Origin: Ardenticatenaceae bacterium
GTDB lineage: Bacteria > Chloroflexota > Anaerolineae > Promineifilales > Promineifilaceae
Assembly: GCA_020634435.1 (NCBI GenBank)
Contig: JACKBS010000010.1
Location: forward strand, 473,726 to 537,725
Reading direction: 5' to 3'
Length of the DNA stretch: 64,000 nucleotides
Every line of letters begins with the position of its first letter. Positions within the stretch are counted from its first letter, which is position 1. Positions 52,474-60,519 of the stretch are shown piece after piece. Made by a program: the position numbers and the translations under genes. Under the pieces are notes generated by a model. It had not been told where the DNA came from and searched no databases. It saw nothing but the letters and a program-made list of their open reading frames with translations.

Positions 52474-53556
52474 TTAGGATTTAAATATGCCATCCATCTT
52501 CTGAGCAGCTTCTGAATGAATACCCTTAATTACATGGCTATAGGTATCCAACGTGATTGTAATGCTGCTATGCCCTAACAGTTCCTGCACTTTCTTCGGG
52601 TGAACGTCCTTTGTCAACAGAATGGTAGCGGCGGTATGCCTTAAATCATGGAAACGAATTGTGGGAATATCAAGACTACCTAACACACGGTAATAGTGCC
52701 TCAGTAAGTTCCTCGGCGCGACAGGTGTGCCATTGGATGTGGTAAAGATAAACCCTGTCCCTCTACCCAGCTCCTCTAATGAGTCTATTACAATATCAGG
52801 AAGCGAAATTTTTCTTCGAGAGCGTTGCGTTTTGGGTTCCCCAATAACAGGCTTTCCTCTTATCTCAGATACCGTTTTCTGGATGCTCACCGTCTTTCTA
52901 TCAAAGTCGATGTTTTCCCATTCCAACCCCAATATCTCTCCCCTTCTCGCTCCCGTCGTGAGAGCAATTAAGTAAATTGCATACCAGCGATGGTCTCTAA
53001 CAGCCCGTAGAAATTCTTGTGCCTGCTCAACATTCCATACTTCAGGCACTCTTTTTTCGGGGCGTGGTGGCGTCACAGAACTACAAGGGTTTTTGTGGAT
53101 CAATCCCCACTTTACTGCCTCATTCAGAGCACGTCGGATGACAGAATGAAGATGCAGAACGGTTTTCTTAGAAAGTCCTGAGCCTATTTTGTCGCTGTAG
53201 AGCTTTTGCAGATGATGGGGTTTGAGGCTTGCCAATTTAAGTCTGCCGATTTCTGGAACCACATGCCTCTCAATCAGCCATTTGTAAGAAGAATAGGTTT
53301 TTGGTTTAAGCGTATGCTTGGCTGATTCCTCAAGGAACTTAGCAAAAAATCCTGAAAGAGTGATCCTTTCATCAACTGGCGGGTCATTCTCTTTCACAAG
53401 ATTTCTGTACTCCAGAAGCCAGGCTTTAACAACCTGCTGCTTCTTGCTTCTCTTCTTTTTTCTTTTGCCATCGGGCAAGGTTACTTCAGCGATCCAGGTA
53501 TTCTCGCTTTCTGAAAAATAAAGTGACCCTTCACCGTCAGAACGTTTTTTTGTCAT
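52474..53556 (-). CDS. int: Tyrosine recombinase (integrase)
   Basis: A 360-residue site-specific recombinase. It has an N-terminal arm-binding/AP2-like part (GEGSLYFSESENTWIAEVTL), a SAM-like core-binding domain (about 65-165) and a catalytic domain with Arg (TTGARRGEILGLEW), HxxR (FHDLRHTAATILL), His (LLGHSSITITLDTYSHV) and the nucleophilic Tyr in that last motif. The ATG at 53556 follows AAAGG; the longer frame adds 18 unsupported residues. It sits 150 bp from the tRNA-Arg fragment that serves as its attachment site. Confidence 0.95.
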   Translation of the reverse strand: MTKKRSDGEGSLYFSESENTWIAEVTLPDGKRKKKRSKKQQVVKAWLLEYRNLVKENDPPVDERITLSGFFAKFLEESAKHTLKPKTYSSYKWLIERHVVPEIGRLKLASLKPHHLQKLYSDKIGSGLSKKTVLHLHSVIRRALNEAVKWGLIHKNPCSSVTPPRPEKRVPEVWNVEQAQEFLRAVRDHRWYAIYLIALTTGARRGEILGLEWENIDFDRKTVSIQKTVSEIRGKPVIGEPKTQRSRRKISLPDIVIDSLEELGRGTGFIFTTSNGTPVAPRNLLRHYYRVLGSLDIPTIRFHDLRHTAATILLTKDVHPKKVQELLGHSSITITLDTYSHVIKGIHSEAAQKMDGIFKS

Positions 53557-53704
53557 TACCAATACCTTTACAAAACGTGCTTTCTGGCTTTGTGAATTCG
53601 ATGGAGACACGCATTACGGGTTGAAGCGATACCTACTACTATTGAAATTCCCTACCCTCTCATTATAACATGCGTTATCAAGGTTTTTTAAAACACCAGA
53701 GGTC

Positions 53705-54484
53705 ATGGAGCGTGAATTACCAGACATAGCGAGACGTGGAATCCCACTGGAGCAACCGAATCCTCAACCCGAAATCAGGAAGGTTGCCGAAACAGCAAGG
53801 TGGGATTTTCAGCAAGAAGCCATAAAGCTCTACAGACGAGCGGATGTCATCATTGACAGATTTTATCCAGTCATTCACACTCCCCAATTTCAGGGGCGAC
53901 TACCATCCGTTTTGATAGCGATTGATTCAGAAAGAAATAGAAAGGTACTTGCAAGTTACAGTTTGGTACCGGATGAATACGGTTTGTCCTTCAAAATCAA
54001 TATGAACAAGCAGCATTACGTTGACGACAAGGATGAAGAAGAAAACAAAATTAAGAAATGGCGCTATGGCGAATGGGCACAGATGGAGACTCTCGTGCAT
54101 GAAATTGGCCACCATTGGCAGCAGATGTTAGGTGAAAATCCGTACAAAATCGGTTCAAGAGTTACTCACAACAAAGAATTTTGTGACAGAATGGCCCAGC
54201 TTGGGATTCACTGTGCCTCGGAAGGCTACCATATAAAAATAGCAGACGTAGACTCCCCATTTGGCCAGCTTATGCAGGAATGGGGCATCAAACCGCCGGA
54301 GGATGTGCCCCAGGAAAATTTTGAGATTCATTGGTTCAGAGAACATTTTAAAGACAGAGAGAAAAAAGGCAGAAGTACGCTTCATAAATTTAGCTGTAGC
54401 TGTGGCCAAAACATACGGGTTGGCAAAAAGGATTGGCCTGGAGCAACATGTAACGCTTGTAGAGGACAATACCTACCCGATTAA
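53705..54484 (+). CDS. SprT-like zinc metalloprotein
   Basis: A 259-residue protein with the zinc site LVHEIGHHWQQM (HExxH, about residues 136-140) and a C-terminal zinc ribbon, CSCGQNIRVGKKDWPGATCN followed by CRGQY. SprT/Spartan relatives cleave DNA-protein crosslinks, and SprT-like genes are frequent on plasmids and phages; a role in clearing protein from element DNA is plausible. AGAGGTC precedes the ATG, in a spacer shared with the divergent integrase that contains the inverted repeat ATAAC-ATGC-GTTAT. Confidence 0.85.
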   Translation: MERELPDIARRGIPLEQPNPQPEIRKVAETARWDFQQEAIKLYRRADVIIDRFYPVIHTPQFQGRLPSVLIAIDSERNRKVLASYSLVPDEYGLSFKINMNKQHYVDDKDEEENKIKKWRYGEWAQMETLVHEIGHHWQQMLGENPYKIGSRVTHNKEFCDRMAQLGIHCASEGYHIKIADVDSPFGQLMQEWGIKPPEDVPQENFEIHWFREHFKDREKKGRSTLHKFSCSCGQNIRVGKKDWPGATCNACRGQYLPD

Positions 54485-54732
54485 TTTTTCAGGCCTTTTA
54501 ATAATCTTTATTTGTTTAAATTTTCCGTCACCTGAAGTGCTCTGCTCAAAACCATAGGTTTGTAATGCTTTTAAAAGAAGATAAAATGTGTCGATTAGGT
54601 AAGGAATATTCACACAGCACATATTCACTTTGTTCTAGCCACGCTTAAGCTCGATCCATCCCGCAAAAACAACGAACTCATACTATTCCAAGAAATAATA
54701 TTATCTTATGTCAAATTAATTAATTATTACTT

Positions 54733-56049
54733 ATGAGCGAACAATTTCAAACGCGTGTCCGAAAATTTTTGCAAGAGTATTTTAGCGATGACGACCTAAT
54801 GGCTTTCTGTTTTGATTACTTCCCGGTTGTTTATAGAAATTTCACAGCAGCGATGCCTAAGAATCAGAAAATATTGCGATTGATTTCATACTGCCAGCAA
54901 CGGGATATAGTTGATGATCTTTTAGAAGCATTAAAAAAAGAGCGCGCGGAACAGTTTGAACCGTATTTTGTAAATAATCCACGTTTGTACAGACCGAAAA
55001 AAAATGGAAAGGCTCCCAATAATAAATCAATTTCAAAACAGATTCTATTCGGCCTTGGTGTTATTCTGTTGGCAATTGTTGTAATCGTATTTTTGCGCGA
55101 CTTAATCGACCGGCCATATAACCAAACGCCGGAAACAGTGGAACTAGAAGAGGGAGAGGTAACAGCAGCTGTCACTAATACCAGAGCATCAGATTTTGAG
55201 AGGACCCAAGTGGCTTTTCAAACTGAAACTCCTAGTGGTGAACCGCCCACACCTACTATGCCGAAAACCCTTGCAGCAGTCACCGAAGTACCAATTCCTA
55301 CCCCAAGCCAGACCCAAATTCCAATATCAGCGGCTTCTGAAACACCCACTCAAGATTTTAGTTTGCCGATGACTATGACAAGGCAGGCTGATGGAATGAT
55401 CATGGTTCTTGTTCAGGGAGGAACTTTCATTATGGGGAGTACTCCAACAGAGATTGAACAGGGAGCTCAACTTTGTGACGAAAGCCAATACAATACATGT
55501 TTAACAGCCTTTCAGAATGAATCTCGACAAGAAGTAACATTAAGTTCTTTCTGGATGGACAAAACCGAAGTAACGAATGCGCAATACCTAAAATGCCTAA
55601 GTTGTGCCCAACCAGCATTTATCGAGACTCCTGAATTCAGTGGCCCTGACCAACCAGTTGTAGGCATTACTTGGGACGAAGCAAATACGTATTGCCTTTG
55701 GGCTGACTCAAACTTACCAACCGAAGCTCAATGGGAATATGCTGCGAGAGGCGTTGATGGTCGCATTTTTCCTTGGGGAAATGAGGTGCCGACTCCAACT
55801 AATGGATTTGCTGCCTTTCATCTATCTGCTATACCTAACGTTGGTAGTTTTCCAAAAGGTGATAGTTGGTCAGGGCTAAGTGATCTAGCTGGAAGTGTTT
55901 CGGAATGGGTTGACCGGACCATTCTTCGAGGCGGGCATTGGAATACTAACGCTGCAAATTTGCGTTCAGCAAGACGCATTGAAGTTAGTCCTACAGCAGA
56001 TCCGTTAAATTTTGCTGGATTCAGATGCTCAAGAAGTTTAGAACCTTAA
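54733..56049 (+). CDS. Membrane-anchored effector-associated-domain / FGE (C-type-lectin fold) protein
   Basis: A 438-residue protein in three parts. Residues 1-75 are a compact helical domain (LMAFCFDYFPVVYRNF, then LRLISYCQQRDIVDDLLEAL) of the death-like effector-associated type found in bacterial conflict systems. A transmembrane helix (about 100-122, ILFGLGVILLAIVVIVFLRD) and a Thr/Pro linker follow. Residues about 210-438 are an FGE-sulfatase domain (MVLVQGGTFIMGST, WMDKTEVTNAQYLKC, LPTEAQWEYAARG, LSDLAGSVSEWV). The end, LRGGHWNTNAANLRSARR to GFRCSRS, is the region diversified in proteins served by diversity-generating retroelements. No reverse transcriptase is in the window. No ribosome binding site is visible. 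Confidence 0.85.
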   Translation: MSEQFQTRVRKFLQEYFSDDDLMAFCFDYFPVVYRNFTAAMPKNQKILRLISYCQQRDIVDDLLEALKKERAEQFEPYFVNNPRLYRPKKNGKAPNNKSISKQILFGLGVILLAIVVIVFLRDLIDRPYNQTPETVELEEGEVTAAVTNTRASDFERTQVAFQTETPSGEPPTPTMPKTLAAVTEVPIPTPSQTQIPISAASETPTQDFSLPMTMTRQADGMIMVLVQGGTFIMGSTPTEIEQGAQLCDESQYNTCLTAFQNESRQEVTLSSFWMDKTEVTNAQYLKCLSCAQPAFIETPEFSGPDQPVVGITWDEANTYCLWADSNLPTEAQWEYAARGVDGRIFPWGNEVPTPTNGFAAFHLSAIPNVGSFPKGDSWSGLSDLAGSVSEWVDRTILRGGHWNTNAANLRSARRIEVSPTADPLNFAGFRCSRSLEP

Positions 56050-56255
56050 ATATGACTCTCGATTATATGAAAAGATGTTGATCTCGTTCAGGCTCACTGA
56101 GGCATTTTATATCTGTTAAATGGCAGTGATAGGACTATTTCAAAGAAAACTCGCTGAACCAATTTAATCTCTTTCAGTCGCAATTTTATCAATCTAATTT
56201 ACAAGCAGTCCTTAATCTCAAACGACTATACAAAATCTTGATTTAGTCTTAGATA

Positions 56256-56286
56256 TTGACAACATTAGTATTTTTATGTTTAAAAT
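56256..56286 (+). promoter_or_regulatory. Promoter of the partition operon
   Basis: TTGACA (56256-56261) followed at 19 bp by TAAAAT (56281-56286), about 30 bp before the RHH start codon. The spacing is one or two bases long, but no better -10 is near. Confidence 0.45.
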
Positions 56287-56315
56287 AGTCAACGTGTCCC
56301 TGATTAGTACCAGTT

Positions 56316-56486
56316 ATGACCCATAATATTAACACCAATCAAATTAATGAGGAGTTGATCAAGTTCAAAGCGCCTAAAGAACTTAAGAATCAGCTGCAAC
56401 TTCTCTCTCAGCAGAGGAATATTTCTCTCTCTTCCCTACTTCGATTGATTTCAACTGAATATGTGAAACGAAATATAACGCCATGA
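56316..56486 (+). CDS. Ribbon-helix-helix protein, partition operon leader
   Basis: A 56-residue protein below usual size cut-offs. LIKFKAPKELKNQLQLLSQQ and NISLSSLLRLISTEYVKR give the strand-helix-helix pattern of CopG/Arc DNA-binding proteins. Its stop codon overlaps the parA start in an ATGA junction, so the two are translationally coupled. It is probably the autorepressor or centromere-binding adaptor of the partition system, binding the inverted repeats downstream. Identified from the overlap and pattern, so the family is likely rather than certain. Confidence 0.7.
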   Translation: MTHNINTNQINEELIKFKAPKELKNQLQLLSQQRNISLSSLLRLISTEYVKRNITP

Positions 56487-57244
56487 TTATCTCGGTTGCC
56501 AATCAAAAAGGAGGGGTCGCCAAAAGCACTACTGCAATTAATTTGGCAGCGGGTTTGTCGCTTGAAGGATATAAGGTGTTACTGATTGATACAGATCCGC
56601 AAACCAACGCCACGAGGGTATTTATTCATCCAGATGTGGAAATCGAAGCAGATAAATCTCTCTACAGTGCCATTATCAAGTTCTCTCCCCTCTCCCCTAT
56701 TATTCGTGAAACCAAAACGGATAACTTGCACATTGTCCCCTCCCACATTCGCCTATCCAGTGCCGATTTAGAGTTAGCCCAAGCATTTGATAACCGCAGT
56801 GAGCGCTTAAAGAAAGCTCTCAGCAAGGTACGCGACCGCTACGATTATGTGATTATTGATAATCCCCCCTCATTAGGATTGCTTACGATAAACTCGTTTG
56901 TAGCCAGTGAAAAACTCATCATTCCAGTGTCTACTGGTTTTTTTGCTTTGACAGGACTGGTCCAGCTCCAAGAAACCATTGACATGGTGAAGCAAACCCA
57001 GCTCAATCCTAACCTTGAAATCATGGGCGTACTCTGTACCTTTTCCGATCACACCAATGTATCGAGAGATGTGGAAAGTCAACTGAGGGAATACTTCGGC
57101 GACCAAGTATTCACAACAACCATCCCTAAAAATGTCAGCCTAGAAGAAGCGCATTCAAACTATACGCACATTTTTGATCATGCACCAAACAGCACAGGAG
57201 CCAAAGCATACAGAGAGTTTATCAAAGAAGTCTTGACCAAATGA
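56483..57244 (+). CDS. parA: ParA-family partition ATPase
   Basis: A 253-residue deviant-Walker ATPase: KGGVAKSTT (residues 9-17, with the signature Lys9), LLIDTDPQTNATR and VIIDNPPSLGLLTINS. There is no N-terminal DNA-binding extension, so it is a type Ib-like or ICE ParA that works with a separate adaptor. It segregates or positions the element when it is circular. The ATG overlaps the RHH gene, and the stop overlaps the next gene (ATGA), making a tightly coupled three-gene operon. Confidence 0.93.
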   Translation: MIISVANQKGGVAKSTTAINLAAGLSLEGYKVLLIDTDPQTNATRVFIHPDVEIEADKSLYSAIIKFSPLSPIIRETKTDNLHIVPSHIRLSSADLELAQAFDNRSERLKKALSKVRDRYDYVIIDNPPSLGLLTINSFVASEKLIIPVSTGFFALTGLVQLQETIDMVKQTQLNPNLEIMGVLCTFSDHTNVSRDVESQLREYFGDQVFTTTIPKNVSLEEAHSNYTHIFDHAPNSTGAKAYREFIKEVLTK

Positions 57245-57702
57245 CAAAAAAATCTGGCCTGGCCGACAGCCCATTTTTCATCAAACCACAACCTCAACCT
57301 CAGCCATCTAAAACTGAGGCCACTCCCCTATTGGAGAAATTTTCACCGAAAAAAAAGAAATCACAAATTCAGAAGGAGACAGGTCCAACCACCGTGGTAT
57401 CACACCACCACGGTACCATGCAACCAAGCAACCATGACACCACAGTGTCATGGTATCACGACACCATCATTGAGTTATTGAGAAAAACCGTAAAGATTAT
57501 CGGGAAGGAGGCGGCTACTCATCGCTTTACAGTGGAAGAAAAGAGAGCAATCAAGAAAATCGTCTTCACTTACGAAGACCAAGGGATTCTCACCAGCGAA
57601 AACGAAATCACACGAATTGCCATTAATCACCTAATCGAAGATTACAAGCAGAATGGCAAATCGAGCCTATTGGACAGAGTCTTAAAAGCGTTGAATAGGT
57701 GA
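57241..57702 (+). CDS. Partition accessory / centromere-binding candidate
   Basis: A 153-residue protein of two parts. The N-terminus is disordered, Gln/Pro- and Lys-rich (PQPQPQPSKTEA, PKKKKSQIQKE); the C-terminus (about 80-153) is helical, ATHRFTVEEKRAIKKIVFTY then LTSENEITRIAINHLIEDYK, compatible with a DNA-binding domain. It takes the position of ParB in the operon (ATGA overlap with parA). One of the 22-bp inverted repeats lies inside its coding sequence and another just after its stop. I do not recognise a named family. Confidence 0.7.
   Translation: MTKKSGLADSPFFIKPQPQPQPSKTEATPLLEKFSPKKKKSQIQKETGPTTVVSHHHGTMQPSNHDTTVSWYHDTIIELLRKTVKIIGKEAATHRFTVEEKRAIKKIVFTYEDQGILTSENEITRIAINHLIEDYKQNGKSSLLDRVLKALNR
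57432..57453. repeat. Partition-site inverted repeat, copy 1
   Basis: CCATGACAC and GTGTCATGG, a perfect 9-bp inverted repeat around CACA, inside the accessory gene. A 21-base stretch (57423-57443) including its left arm is repeated exactly at 57704-57724. Confidence 0.75.
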
Positions 57703-57712
57703 CACCAAGCAA

Positions 57713-57734
57713 CCATGACACCACGGTATCATGG
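57713..57734. repeat. Partition-site inverted repeat, copy 2
   Basis: CCATGACAC and GTATCATGG (one mismatch) around CACG, 11 bases after the accessory gene's stop, then GTGTCA extending a second overlapping inverted repeat (TGACACCA/TGGTGTCA). Candidate centromere for the ParA system. Confidence 0.7.
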
Positions 57735-57739
57735 TGTCA

Positions 57740-58970
57740 ACCACGCAACCAAGGTGCATTTTACCCCTTGATTACGCCTTAATCTTCATGTCATAAAACA
57801 GGTGCCAATATCTTTGGCGGGAGTCCCACCGCAGCGGGTTAAAGCTGCGGCCGACCTTTCACACAGTGACAACCCATACAGGCTTAACGGTTGTTCAGTG
57901 AGAAGCTGAACTAAGGAGGGTGAAACCTCTTGAAGACACCTCAAGCGGAGTTGGTGCTTTGTAATCGAAGAAGTTTTTAAAATCGGTGCGAAGCACCGCT
58001 TAGGAATGTCTGGCGGGGAAGAGCTGGAGAAGGGAGGAATTAAATAGTATGGCTGGGAAGGGCGAAGCCCTTATAGGGTGAAGGCTGCTTGTGGGGAAAA
58101 CGGCCGCACCCCGAAATCAAATCAGGGTGCGAGCCTAAATAGTATGTAGCTTTGGGGCAAAGCCTTTATCTATTTTGGAGGCTCGCATTAACAGCGTCAA
58201 GAAGCATATGAATCGAGTAATGAATCACATCGCTTCAAATTTGTACTCAGCATTTGTGGCCAATCTGAGTAACAAATCGGATACCCTCATGCTATTCGGT
58301 ATCTTTCACAAATCCTCGGCATCGAGCCTCGTCTTTGTGTCTGGAATACTGCCTTGCCTCGGGGAGTCCTCGTCTCGCCCTCTTTTTCCCGTTCCTCCGG
58401 CGGGAACAGAGACCTCAACGACAACCCCCGCTCGGACAAGCCAGCGATGTCAGCCTTTGCTGCTGCCGCTGTTTTCACAGCGTCCGGCAAAGCCCGACTG
58501 CCTCGGCTCCGCCCTTAGACATTTTTTCTGCTGACGCGAAATAAATTTCTAAGGGTACCCTTGCTACTTCACGAGGCGTTGCCACTGTTCATTCGCTGCG
58601 GCGGGACGCTGCGCCCACCGATGTTGACACATCGGCGACCTGGCTACAGCCGAGGCAGTCGGCCTACGGCCGACATCTGCGGGGCTGACGTTTCCAGACC
58701 TTTGTCAGCCCCTCCAGAAGCGGAGCCAGGCAGAGCCTGGCAATTTATAAAATTGTGTAACGCTCAGTGGATAATTTTTGAACAGAAGTCCTTAATTAAC
58801 TTTTGGGCTGTATGGTGATTCATTCTGGTAACTATTACCGATTTCTTCTCCAAAGTGGCTCTAATTGGCTCTTAGACGGCGAGAAAGCATGTTTTGATAG
58901 GGCATAGGACATCACGTTGTTTGGTTATTGACACTTCCTCTTTTCCCTTGCTAATCTGATTTGGTGCACC
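57740..58970. other. Hairpin-dense non-coding region (candidate origin or structured RNA)
   Basis: About 1.2 kb without a convincing gene. Tight hairpins include CCGCAGC/GCTGCGG (57829-57850), CGGTGC-GAA-GCACCG (57984-57998), AAGGGC-GAA-GCCCTT (58058-58072), GCTTTG-GGG-CAAAGC (58149-58163), CCGATGT/ACATCGG (58618-58635), GTCGGCC-TAC-GGCCGAC (58658-58674), GGGGCTGAC/GTCAGCCCC (58681-58712) and GCCAGGC-AGA-GCCTGGC (58725-58741). TAAATAGTATG occurs twice before hairpins. Short frames in it look non-coding. Confidence 0.6.
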
Positions 58971-59009
58971 TGCACCACGATGCAATTGAACCATGGTGCC
59001 ATTCCCAAG

Positions 59010-59216
59010 ATGCCAAAACAGCCAACAGACAAGACTGAGACAACGAACCAGCGGGTAGCGCTTACGGCGCGCTTGAGTTTGGATGCCTATGATGCCATTG
59101 CCCAGGTACAGCGCCAACACCGCATCCAAACTGGCCGTGCTTTGCCCATCTGGAAAATCATTGATACGGCCGTTAAAACCTATGCCAAACAACAAAGTCA
59201 TTCAGCCGGGGAGTGA
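59010..59216 (+). CDS. Small RHH-like DNA-binding protein
   Basis: A 68-residue protein: QRVALTARLSLDAYDAIAQV, then GRALPIWKIIDTAVKTYAKQ, a strand-helix-helix arrangement suggesting a ribbon-helix-helix regulator. The ATG at 59010 is chosen over one ten codons earlier because the family-like part starts there; neither has a clear ribosome binding site. Dyads of the TGGTGCA...ACCA type lie just upstream (58962-58980) and may be its operator. Its 3' end overlaps the next gene by 35 bases. Confidence 0.55.
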   Translation: MPKQPTDKTETTNQRVALTARLSLDAYDAIAQVQRQHRIQTGRALPIWKIIDTAVKTYAKQQSHSAGE

Positions 59217-59568
59217 TCCCAACAGTAGAGCCTTTACTACCATAGATGATGCACTGGAAATCGTGCCAGGCTTAGAAAAGTTGGCCAATATTTTGAAAGA
59301 GTTGGGCCAGCGGAAACACCCCTTGGCAATCAGAAAGGGGGTGATTAGTGAGATGGCAAAACAATTGAAAAGCGCCCAGATCAAAGGTAGCGGCAGCACT
59401 TACTTTTTGGATGTAGAGAAAGCCAAAACAGGTAGTGTCTATCTGAAAATTACCCAAAGCCGCAAAGCCGATGGGGATGAGTTTGAAAGAAGCAGCATTT
59501 ACATCTTTCCCGAAGATGCCACCAATTTTGGCAAAATTATCGCTGAGATGATTAAGGAGGTGAAATAA
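59182..59568 (+). CDS. PUR-alpha-like nucleic-acid-binding protein (DUF3276-like)
   Basis: A 128-residue protein whose C-terminal half, GSGSTYFLDVEKAKTGSVYL, then KITQSRKADGDEFERSSIYI and FPEDATNFGKIIAEMI, matches the PUR-alpha/DUF3276 pattern, a Whirly-like fold that binds single-stranded DNA or RNA (as in BpuR of Borrelia). The N-terminal half is helical. The ATG at 59182 overlaps the RHH gene; the upstream frame is a shadow. Next to Replic_Relax it probably assists single-strand steps in replication or transfer. Confidence 0.65.
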   Translation: MPNNKVIQPGSDPNSRAFTTIDDALEIVPGLEKLANILKELGQRKHPLAIRKGVISEMAKQLKSAQIKGSGSTYFLDVEKAKTGSVYLKITQSRKADGDEFERSSIYIFPEDATNFGKIIAEMIKEVK

Positions 59569-59583
59569 GAAACCAAGAATAAA

Positions 59584-60519
59584 ATGCCGAAACGACGACG
59601 CCCATTCACAAGACAAAAGCAGCCACGCCGACTGGTGATAACAGAAAACACAGAACAGGTCATGACTGCCGTTCATGCTTTTGAAGGCATCATGTCCCAC
59701 GCGCAGATTGTGCGATTGTGTTTTCCAGGCTGCACCAGCACCTGGCCATTTGAGCGGATGCAGCATTATTTTGACCACCGATTGATAAAGAAGTTTGATG
59801 CTTACAACGTCAACGGTCAGCCGTTGGGCAAGATTGTTTACACCCTAGATAAGGCAGGAGCAGGTATTGCCGCCAGGAAAAAGGGGATTGATTGGGCAGA
59901 GTTCAAATGGCGGAGAAATCCTCGTTGGCTGACACTAGTTCATGACCTAACTATCAATGATTTTCGTATGGACATTAGGGAAGCGTGTCAAGCCAATCCT
60001 CAATTTTCGGTGAAACGGTGGATATCAGAATGTGAGTTGAGCCAGACCAACCCCAGAATTCCTGGACGACTTGATAGCTTCTTTATCTTGCAGCGGGAGG
60101 TTGGCGCACAGACAAGGCAAGTTGAGCAGCTTGCTTTACATTTAGAGATTGACACCGGCAATCATTCACTCAATCGCTTCATTAAACGAAAGGTGAAACC
60201 CATCTTGAGATACTTTGGCAGTGAAAAATATTTCAACCAGTTTGGGATACGCGACGGGGTTTGCCTGATCGTGACAAATTCAGAGAAAAGACTCTTCAAT
60301 CTCAAACAGGCGATTGAAGAGAATAGGGGAGAAGGGCTGTTTTATCTCACAACGTCTACGGCCGTTTCAGCACAAACGGTGCTTAAAAAGCCTATTTGGT
60401 TTCTGGCAGGATCAGATTACGTTTTCAGTCTAGAAAACATGCCTTTGTCACCAGTCGAAGCTGGGGTATTAAATGACGTGGCCAGCACGCGGTACAGACA
60501 GGCGCTTTTGCCCATTTGA
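59584..60519 (+). CDS. Replic_Relax-family replication/relaxation protein
   Basis: A 311-residue protein with the opening pattern of the Replic_Relax family: a winged-helix start (GIMSHAQIVRLCFP, then RMQHYFDHRLIKKFDAYN), KIVYTLDKAGAGIAARKKGI and WRRNPRWLTLVHDLTINDFR. Members occur on plasmids and integrative elements of Gram-positive bacteria and Chloroflexota, often beside TraG-like ATPases, and are thought to initiate replication or relax DNA. It converges on the TraG-like gene and overlaps it by 51 bases. One ACGGCCGT copy lies at 60358. Confidence 0.75.
   Translation: MPKRRRPFTRQKQPRRLVITENTEQVMTAVHAFEGIMSHAQIVRLCFPGCTSTWPFERMQHYFDHRLIKKFDAYNVNGQPLGKIVYTLDKAGAGIAARKKGIDWAEFKWRRNPRWLTLVHDLTINDFRMDIREACQANPQFSVKRWISECELSQTNPRIPGRLDSFFILQREVGAQTRQVEQLALHLEIDTGNHSLNRFIKRKVKPILRYFGSEKYFNQFGIRDGVCLIVTNSEKRLFNLKQAIEENRGEGLFYLTTSTAVSAQTVLKKPIWFLAGSDYVFSLENMPLSPVEAGVLNDVASTRYRQALLPI

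Noticed and set aside
54733..56049. FGE domain as the maturase of the three sulfatases
   Set aside because: The protein is on the mobile element, has a membrane helix and a conflict-type N-terminal domain, and I do not see the conserved copper-binding cysteine pair of true formylglycine-generating enzymes in its C-terminal part. It more likely serves recognition.
58175..58544. Overlapping open frames in the hairpin-dense region
   Set aside because: Their translations are low-complexity, change frame across the hairpins and have no family motif or ribosome binding site; the hairpins explain the open frames better.
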